Below are positions 55,889 through 64,000 of a stretch of 64,000 nucleotides of DNA, one piece after another. How positions within the stretch are numbered: position 1 is the stretch's first letter; each line of letters opens with the position of its first letter. Below the pieces are notes generated by a model, which saw nothing but the letters and a program-made list of their open reading frames with translations, searched no databases and had not been told where the DNA came from. The stretch spans positions 1-64,000 of the forward strand of contig LUGG01000024.1 in the NCBI GenBank assembly GCA_001683735.1, given 5' to 3'. The position numbers and the translations under genes are program-made. This DNA comes from Grifola frondosa. Lineage: Eukaryota > Basidiomycota > Agaricomycetes > Polyporales > Grifolaceae.

Positions 55889-57781
55889 ATGCCAATCTTG
55901 GTGAAAGGTATGGCGTAAACTTTATCAGACGTGCATAAATAGGACTCTAACAAGTCGCAAGTGTTTGGCTGTCGCGCATCCCACGGTCGGGCGTCGTACG
56001 ATGATTCCCTGGCCGTTCATCGTTGTGTTTTTATCGAGGAGATCTTCAGGGAGATAGTGGAATTTGCCTACCGCATCCCGGATGTCGAGGTCGGCCGGAG
56101 GACTGTGGCTTCGCTGAACCTCACCTGCAGAGCCTTCCATCCGGTGGGCGAGGAGATCTTATGGAGTCATTTGTTGAGTCTACGACCTTTGATCAAATGT
56201 TTTCCCAAGGACACCTGGAAAGAACGGACCGAGAAGGGATTTTATGATCAGTTAAAGATCGTAAGTATTCCAAATCGCTCCAACACCATTCATAGACTTA
56301 ACCCCCAAATTCTGTAGACATTGACACGCCCATCCCGTCCGTCGGAATGGAATCATTTCCGAACAAAAGCGGCACATGTTAAGGCGCTGTATCTTGGCAT
56401 TCTACCCACATATCCGATCTTGGCACACGAATCTTGGTCGGTCTTTGCCGCAGCAATCAGCGAAGTTCATTCTCCTCCTTGTATCTTGCCGAATTTAGAA
56501 AAACTGCGGTGGGGACATACGCCATTGGATTATATCAACCTTTTCACCGGTCCACGCCTCAGAGACGTTCGACTCCTCTATGTCCCGGCATCGACGTTCG
56601 ACCCCATTCTGCGATCATTCGTCACAGGATGCCCATCGTTAGAGCATATCAACGTAAAGCTGAACCAATTTGGGCACCAGGCGTTTACCCCGGATTTCGT
56701 ACCGGCTATCTCCAAGCTCGAAGGCTTGAAGAGCATACAGATTGATAGCGATATCCCGACCTCTACTGAGGCTATTCTTCACCTCGCGCAACGCAATAAT
56801 CTTCACGTGGCAGAGTTCTTTTGCCCAAATGATGGTCATTTCAGTACTCCTCTACTTTCTGCAGGCACTCCCAGATTTACCACTTTGCGGACGCTGTACG
56901 TGAGGGCGAAGGTACTGGATGACTCTACAGCAGCTCTCCTCCGATCCATCAGTTCTCCGGCACTCCAAGAAGTCACCTTTTCCACTGCGGTGGATACCTC
57001 GGATTTCGAGATTTCCAACCATCTGGACATCTTATGCAATCTTCCAGGTCGTGATACACTGACGACTATCAGCCTTTCTTTTCCTTGGAGCCAAATGGTG
57101 CTGTGGGACGAACCCCCAAATGATGACAATTCTCGTCATTCGTCAGCATTGCAAACTCTTCGTCCGCTACTAGAGTGTCACAATCTCGTTAATTTGGAGA
57201 TACAGTCCGATAGCCTCAAGGTCGATCATGCCACTATTGAAGCGATAGCCATCGCTCTGCCGAAGCTGGAGATTTTGTATCTGACCCCAGTGTATCCGGT
57301 ACCAAACCGAATATCCAGAGTCACTCTTGACGGAATCCTTCCCCTTTTCGAGCACTGTCGCAACCTCCGTTATCTCGGTCTTGCAGTGGACGCGAGATGC
57401 CCTATCCGTCCGGAAAATTTTACTCGCCAAATGCCTTCCTCGGGTCTCGTCGCTTTCAATGTCGCTGATTCCGTTATTATCAAGACTGCTGCAAACTCTG
57501 TCGCGGCTTTCTTATCAATGCTCTTCACACGGCTTGATATTCGTATCTACCACGAGATTCCTCAAGTCATTCACCAAGGAACCAGAGACACAGAGTCGGA
57601 GAGATTAGAAAAGTTGCATTGGCAGACATGGCAGGACGTCGAGCGTTCTTGCAGGTCATCCATTGCGGCGCGGACGGAGAGCGCATCAGTGCACCAGACT
57701 TTCGCTGATCCCAGCACGATAGGGTTGCAGGAGAGTTCGAGAAGCTGTGTTTCGAAGATCAAACACTTGTTGCGATCCTAA
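55889..57781 (+). CDS. F-box protein with leucine-rich C-terminal half
   Basis: Three exons: 55889-55907 (MPILVK-), 55962-56260 and 56318-57781, with introns 55908-55961 (CTAAC branch, AAG acceptor) and 56261-56317. This solves the start, since no in-frame ATG precedes the F-box in the second exon. The F-box is HRCVFIEEIFREIVEFAYRI...ASLNLTCRAFHPVGEEILWSHLLSLRPLIKCFP. The remaining 480 residues show irregular Leu-rich repeats (LEKLRWGHTPLDYINLF, LRDVRLLYVP, CPSLEHINVKL, and others). F-box proteins bring substrates to an SCF ubiquitin ligase; the substrate is unknown. Such genes are numerous and fast-changing in mushrooms. A degenerate relative lies on the opposite strand at 59 kb. Confidence 0.85.
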
Positions 57782-58933
57782 GTCCTTTAACCTATACGTC
57801 GCACGCAGCAGTAGGAGTACTCATTCCTCTTCAGATTTCCCATGTCTTCAGCAGTTTACTCCTAGCACTTGTTTTACGGAAATAGAAGCACAATCAAATG
57901 TGTCCGTCTACGCACTCAGTGTTGTGTGACGAATTCTGTACCGATGCTCGTGTTAGCTCAATCGCGACAGATTAGCGCCATTTGTTCGCCACCGACATGA
58001 CGCTGAAGGCTTGAGGCCTGAAGGTTGATTTCAAGCATTTATCGACATCACCGTTGTGCTTCATACGTTTGGAGGAAACTGGGACTCGTTACAAGTCTGC
58101 AGGACTGGGCAGCTCGACTTGGAATGCGCTTGCCTCGCCGCCTACCCACATCAGGAGGGCACACACACCGCTACCATGCGAATCATGTCCAGGCTGGCAG
58201 AATATCGTGTTTGTTTGTGGCCATGTTCACGATTATTCCAAGAGGCGTACCGACAGCACATGGTGAGTGATCTGTCCTCCCATCTAAAAAAGGATCACTT
58301 GCTTTTTGGTATGCCTAGTACGGGAGATGGCACTGATAAATTCGGAGTTTGATTGGTGCTAGGCTCACGAACCAGCCTCTAGTTAGAAAGAAGACGTCAC
58401 ACTCGTCATCGTCGTCGGAGGATGATGAGGACGCCGACACTCTTTTCGACGACAAGTATTCAGAAGATGACGAACTGTGCCCTCAAGAGACCGGATGTGT
58501 GGGAGAGTGTCGATTACTGAGTTTTGACTCAATTGGAGGCTTGAGACTTCTTGGCATGGGGTGTCCTGAAGTTGTCTTGACCTTGCCTTCGCCTCCTTAC
58601 ACTTCTATGCCTCTTAATAACCCTGCCTGATGTCCAGGAAGTAATGTGTAAACAATATTGTTGGTACCCGTCTTCCAAAATAAACGACGATCATCTTCAC
58701 CTGACGGAATGTGAGAATATAAAGAGAATGGTCGCCGAAGACTGCATTTGGGGTATATTAATCTGCACAATGGTCCAATCATATTCTATATACGATCCGC
58801 GACGTTCTTTAGTTCCTCGTAGTGCTGTACTTATTGTTGAGAAAATCACATCGATTTGTATGTCATCAAGCATACTACTCACTAGGTATATGCCTCAGTA
58901 GTCATTTGATCCATGCAATGGATATCGAAAGCG
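57782..58933. other. Intergenic stretch, possible small gene
   Basis: The plus-strand frame 58056-58352 (98 residues) ends with CLWPCSRLFQEAYRQHMVSDLSSHLKKDH, which has the look of a C2H2 zinc finger. The frame 58349-58630 is Ser/Asp/Glu-rich. They overlap by four bases in different registers and could be exons of one gene. Identity is not established. Confidence 0.3.
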
Positions 58934-59964
58934 CTACTTTAAACAGTCCGAAACTCTCAGTAACCGCCGAGCTCCTAGATCGTGGAGCCAACCTTCCATC
59001 ACCTGCACAAAGTCGCAAAATCCAACCGTGATCTTCTGAGATGGACACCACCACATTGTGATCCTCTGCAATTTCCTGAATTGCGCCCTCTCCAGAATGC
59101 TGCCGAGTTCGGTCCAGTAGGAATGATATGTCTCAAGCTCAGCAGCAATCTCCACAGACACATGGAACGATATATCACGGATCTGGTACGACGATATATG
59201 GTGTAGGAGAATAGGAACATGATCGCACATCGACGCCTCGACATTTCTCATGGACAGAGTTTGTAAGTTGCTGTTATGCGCCAGCTTCAGCACGCCATCT
59301 GAAACCGAGAAGTCAGCATTAATAGTGGAACAAACAAATCAATTGACCTTCGCTCCTACAGTCGAGCGATAGCTGAAAGTGTTCAAGAGAAGGCCCAAGT
59401 GATTCCAGGATGTTCTCGCATGCAACAAACTCCGAACGGCCTTGTCTCCATAGCTGAAGGTCGCTTATGCTCTGAGCGGACGGCGTACGTAGGGGCCAGT
59501 CCACGAGCGTGATTACGCCTCCTTCAGCAACGGAGTCGAACCATAGCACTAATCGAGGCCTGTCCATAGGTAAGCGTGATGCATGGACGGAAGTGTAGTG
59601 CGAGGAGATCGGCTCTATTCCGTGTCCTGGACGAATAGCTGCGGCAATGTACATATCAGTCTCCGGAATTCACTGAACGTGCTGAAGCGTCCACTGCATA
59701 ATTCCAGGGTAGAGACGGAAGTGAAGTGCGTGCCGAGAGTATAGAAGCTGGGAGGAAGACGGAATGTGTCCCAGATGAAATCGCCGATCGTGAGGAACCT
59801 GACGTTTCGCAGGTGGGTAGAGAAAACATGAGGGATAACGTGTACCCATGGCATCTCTTTATCTTCCACAGCTGCAATGATTGTAGATTTTTGAAGCAAG
59901 GAAGAATGTGTGGGGCATACAACACGCGCACCAAAGCATCATAATTCGGGCGTTTGTTAATCAT
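58934..59964 (-). pseudogene. LRR-type F-box-family fragment, frame-broken
   Basis: Minus-strand frames in order: LPCFKNLQSLQLWKI (about 59920), then a shift to MPWVHVIPHVFSTHLRNVRFLTIGDFIWDTFRLPPSFY...CTLPQL (59835-59650). A second shift leads to a frame through LWFDSVAEGGVITLVDWPL and ESLGPSLEHFQLSLDC (59560-59345), an intron (about 59346-59300), and VLKLAHNSNLQTLSMRN...RLLRVSDCLK (59293-58934). The segments resemble the LRR half of mushroom F-box proteins. The N-terminal F-box is missing and two frame changes are needed, so this is a truncated pseudogene unless assembly errors are involved. Confidence 0.5.
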
Positions 59965-61874
59965 GATGCGATAAACAAGTCGTATCGGCTTGCGGGGAGC
60001 CAGTTATGACAAGTTAGAGACAACTGCAGAGAGTCTGCCGGTTGTGCAAGGCATCGATGATACAATCCGTGACTTCCGGAGGAGCACTGGGACCATCTTG
60101 AGTTGACAAAACCTGTGCATCCTCTGGGTTATAAACACCCCAAGCGCTCCGAAGTGGTTAAGTGGCACGTTGAATCAACGCTCACAACGAAAGATGTTTA
60201 TCCAAGAGGCTGTGGCTGCCATAGGCGTATCTGGATTTCGAACCAAGTACATCTCATCATATATCTCATCATCTCTTCCTTGTGCAGTTCAATCGGTCCG
60301 CGATTCCTAGTAGTGAGAAATGTCATGTCCGACATCCTGAGGGTGACTTTAATGCTAGAGGCTTACCAGTCGCCATTTGAGAACGACCGTAAGGGATCGT
60401 GTTGATTGGAAAATTTCAGTGCTGCATCTTGTGAGCGGTGTAGATGCAATGTGAGCTACATAATCCTAATAGAAAAAACTGACACTGTCACATGGGATTC
60501 TGTAGAAGGGAGAAGACACGAGGCGGTTTGGAGTGCGCTCGTGGCATGCACATGAAGTATGTCATGACTGCCTCGTTGTAGAAACGTTACTGACATATAA
60601 AATTATTAGACACAGAGAATCAAGAAGGTTCCACAGCGTTTAGTGCAAAGACAACTTACTTCATTATGAAGCGATTCGGAGATGACATGTAACATGTCAT
60701 AAAGGAATCGTAGAGGATTCACTCATCGTCATAACTGTGGTCACAGTGTCCGGTTATTTAAATAACCCCACGCACATACAAAGGTCAAATTCCACGAAGG
60801 GACTGGAGAAGCCGTTCAATAAAGTTACGCACTTAAGTTCAAATACTTAGATTAGTGGATAACATGACACACCAGATGATTATGACATGACGTCGACATT
60901 TCGCCGCGTATGTGATCCTATATAATAATACTTATATGAACAGCCTATCCTTGGAGATCACTAGACATCTGCAACCTGTCGCTCTTTAATCTCCCGTGCG
61001 ACCCCTGCGTGCTCTGCCTCACGAAGACACATAAGAGTGAGCGACTGCTAGTCCAGCTCGGGAGGGCTGGGGCTGCTCGAGCGTGCCTGGCTGCTGTTGT
61101 GATAAGGATGTTTGGGCGAGACTTTCCTGATTGAACTTAAATCGGACCGCACAGAAGTACCTGCATCAAAGGCGCAGGAAAGACGGCCGAGGAGATGGAG
61201 ATTCGTACGGCCAGTCATGCCAATGGGCATCACAATAATTGGTGTTGCGTGTCCCACTGTAGGCCAAAGCATGACTGCGAGTATTAGCGGCCGCCATCAG
61301 TCGCTGCCAGTGAGCGTAAGTGACGGCCGAGCGTGGGCGGGATGTCGCCATCCTTCACGTTCACGCGCACGTCCTTCAACGTTGGACATTTGACAACACC
61401 CGTGACGTGTGACATCAGATCACGCGCCTAGTGCGTGGCGCGTCTGTCACGCGCTAGGCCACCGCGCCCGCGTTCCGCGTTGACTACGTTCGGTGGGCTT
61501 CGTCTTCCAACGTTCTGGTCGTCCTCTCTCGGACACCTCGCACGTCGTGCTCCCAATCTCTCGCGCGCTGCGGCCACTGACAGACTTTGATATATTGAGC
61601 GGGATATGAGAGGTGTCACGCCTCAGGGTCCACTGTAACCGACGGTAATATCGTTGTCTGGATTCCAGACGCTTGTCAACTCGGACAATATTGATAACGA
61701 TGGGCCTAACCTAACCCTCATTTGTCGTAGGAGCGGGTATGTTGACTTGAGACTTTATCTTCTCGCCGCCCGCCTTCTCCCACTTCACCACCGTCGTACT
61801 TCAGTTGCGGCGCAGGCGCATCTTGCACGTCGCCCATTTGGCCCGAGCCGCTCCTGGCGCCCGCTGTCTCAGCC
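59965..61874. other. Intergenic stretch
   Basis: Short frames at 60103-60405, 61112-61393 and 61428-61619 show no domain. AT-rich up to about 61.0 kb, then GC-rich toward the DUF6533 gene. No repeats or RNA genes were recognised. Confidence 0.45.
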
Positions 61875-63490
61875 ATGTCCCAGCCGACTTCTGCGCATGC
61901 GTACTCCCAATTGTATGCCCACACACTTTCCTCTGAACCTCCGAGCTAAGCGCGTCACCAGTCTGCTGCAGGACTACTGCAACACATCATCCAGAGGTGC
62001 GTGCACCGAGCGAGGATCACGCGAGGCGCGGCGTCTCATGCGCACTCCCCGCAGCGCTGTTTGTCTTTGACTACATCTTGACGTTTGGGGACGAGGTGCA
62101 GCACATGTGGCGACGGCGCTTCTCGCCTGCGACGGTCCTCTTCCTGCTAAACCGTTACACCAACTTGGCGGGAACCCTGTTTGAGTTTCTCGTCGAGATC
62201 CCGATCCGTACGAACCTTGTGCGTGCCTCATGCATCATGCGCATGTCCTGACGTGTCTTCCCCCCGTGGCTAATACTTTGCTCTCATGGCAGGGGTGAGT
62301 CGTCATGCGTTGATGACGTAGTTCTTGCCTCTTATTCTCGAAAATATTCCGCGCATCACAAGCTGTAACGCCGTGGTGCGGACGCTCCAGTGCGAGTTGG
62401 TTCTGGCGCAGATTTATTTCGCTGGTACGCAGCATTGAACCTAACGTGACCGCAGTACTTATGGTCGACCAGCATTCTCGTGTTTGCGCGTGTTCGCCGT
62501 CATGAATCGCCGATGGCTTCCCGCAGCCGTCGTTTGCGGCGCTGCGATGGTTTCTCCTGTCATAAACACGGTATAATCATTTGTAGAGATGCCTTTCAGC
62601 CACATTGATATTTTAATCAGTACATCTATGCCCGGGAAACCCCCATATTTGCCCCATCGCCCTCTCTGGGCTGCGCGGGCCATCTAGACATTACACTGAA
62701 ACAATATAACAAGTGAGTGTCGCAGGTGTGCTCGAACATCTAATTTTTACAGAACGCGATGCTTCGCAGCTGTAGGTTGCATCATTGCAGACGCGGAGAG
62801 CACGCCGAACTGACCAGCATCAGTAACTATCATCGCGCGGGTGTTCACGATCGTCTGCGATGCGCTCGTCGTCTTTTTCACGATCTTCAAGACCGTCGAC
62901 GTCCGGCGCGACGCGTCGTACCTGAACATCCGAGTCGGGCTCGTCGCTCTGACATTACTGCGAGACAGTGAGGCAGCCCGCACTTCTCGCATTCCCGAAG
63001 AATACTGACGCGCATGCATCCTAACGAGGCGTCGTATATTTCGTGTGAGTCCTCTCCTCCGCAGCAGTCCGCCACGCCGAGTCTGAACCGCACACCCAGC
63101 TTCCTGCTCCTGGTCAACCTCGCACAGATCATCCTGTCCTCCCTGAACGTACGTCCCCACCCCAGCGTCCCCTCTCCACCGCAGCCAACTGAATCTCCTC
63201 TCCCAGGGACCCATGGTGGTGTACTTCTTCGTCTCCCCGTTAGTCCCGCTCTCCGCCCGCCTCCACATCGCTGACGCGCACGCAGGCTGACGTCCATGCT
63301 CATCTCGCGCATGATGCTCAACCTCCGCGAGGTGAACCTCGACGACGACGGCGCAGACTTTCCGTCCGTGTTCGTTCCGCAGATCGCAGACGGGGCCGGC
63401 GACAGCGCGGACGAGCTCGCGCTGGACACGCCTACGGACGGCGCGGAGATACCGCTGCGCAGGCTCGGGGATAAGCCCTCGCCAGTGTAG
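61875..63490 (+). CDS. DUF6533 multi-pass membrane protein
   Basis: The DUF6533 signature is clear at 62056-62205: ALFVFDYILTFGDEVQHMWRRRFSPATVLFLLNRY, followed by a hydrophobic stretch. Later segments are FSCLRVFAVMNRRWLPAAVV (about 62480-62540), RVFTIVCDALVVFFTIFKTVDVRR (about 62838-62910) with VALTLLRD, FLLLVNLAQIILSSL, VVYFFVSPLTSMLISRMMLNLREV (63215-63330), and an acidic cytoplasmic-type tail ending at the stop 63488-63490. The order and the final LTS-ILISR-LLNLR block match the family. Function is unknown. Introns with good borders are 63149-63207 and 63239-63286. The N-terminal exon is uncertain: the ATG at 61875 runs into a stop after 24 codons, and joining it to the DUF6533 exon needs a frame correction. 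Confidence 0.75.
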
Positions 63491-64000
63491 GATGCGGGTT
63501 TTGCGGTGTCGAGATCGAAGGCATCGATGGCCTCGCATGCCGTGGCCATGATGCATGGACGGCGTTGCGTGTCGGCGCGTCGGGGATGCATAGTTGTATC
63601 CGTCGTTCCATGCACGTTTGTACCGGTCGGTCGTGAGTGCGGTGAGCGGGATGCCTGATGCAGGAGCACTGCGCTGTTGGCCGAGAGTAGGGTAGCGAGT
63701 GACCGACTGGCCTTCATGTATGCATGCATCATCGTAGTCTAACGCATATCGACGTCGTTCCGTGCAACCCTCGCATAACGCGTAAATAAGTGTCCAGTAC
63801 CTAGCGCAGCGTCGTGCGGCGCGTGAGCAGCGTGAGGCGAACGGAATGGGTGGGGCGGGCACGGGGAGGATGGCACGGCGCAGTCGCAATGGGGCCTGGT
63901 GTCGGGCCGCTGTATTCCAACACAGGACCCGCCAGTCGCGTCTCCAGCATGCACCAACACATCAGGCATCGCATCGCTAAGCTCTGCATTCGCATCTAAC
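63491..64000. other. Window end, no recognised gene
   Basis: A long minus frame (63889-62747) overlaps the DUF6533 gene and is composition-driven. Nothing on the plus strand shows a domain. Confidence 0.5.

Noticed and set aside
62747..63889. 380-residue minus-strand open frame
   Set aside because: It overlaps the DUF6533 gene, is Arg/Ala/Ser-rich by GC composition and has no domain, so it is read as an antisense shadow.

Overview
The window reads as nuclear DNA of a filamentous basidiomycete, most likely an agaricomycete and possibly a polypore. The evidence is dense short GT-AG introns (about 50-65 nt, with CTAAC/CTGAC branch points), a Plavaka-type transposase relic, DUF6698 and DUF6533 family members, an F-box/LRR gene of the type common in mushrooms, and intron-rich housekeeping genes.

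Left half (about 1-30.9 kb) is a transposon graveyard. It holds a spliced but unrecognised unit (1.9-3.2 kb), a small spliced gene (4.7-5.05 kb), and a degenerate minus-strand LTR element with gag, a CCHC knuckle and two retropepsin modules (5.4-10.7 kb). Further on are hypothetical ORFs and gene fragments (11-14 kb), a 220-bp tandem duplication (14.5-15.0 kb), relics of a related LTR (15.2-16.4 kb), and a broken DUF6698 gene (18.9-20.4 kb). A Plavaka DNA transposon (about 21.5-30.1 kb) is interrupted by other DNA, inside which sits a structurally complete 3.39-kb LTR element with near-identical LTRs and a 5-bp target duplication. That LTR element encodes a protease but no visible reverse transcriptase or integrase.

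Right half (about 30.9-64 kb) is gene-rich. In order it holds a kinesin (+), a large coiled-coil protein (-), mitochondrial-type asparaginyl-tRNA synthetase (-), two tandem GH27 alpha-galactosidases (+), an HCNGP/SAP30BP-like protein (+), a TUP1-type WD40 corepressor (+), an F-box/LRR protein (+), an LRR-like pseudogene (-) and a DUF6533 membrane protein (+). The two alpha-galactosidases are a local duplication and probably serve plant-polymer or oligosaccharide breakdown outside the cell. The other genes show no common pathway.

Several conserved genes (TUP1, AsnRS, the coiled-coil protein) carry single-base frame breaks, in TUP1 next to short homopolymers. Assembly indels are the most economical explanation, so frame breaks elsewhere in the window should be judged with that in mind. 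No tRNA, rRNA or CRISPR array was recognised. All exon joins are read by eye from splice consensus and reading frame.
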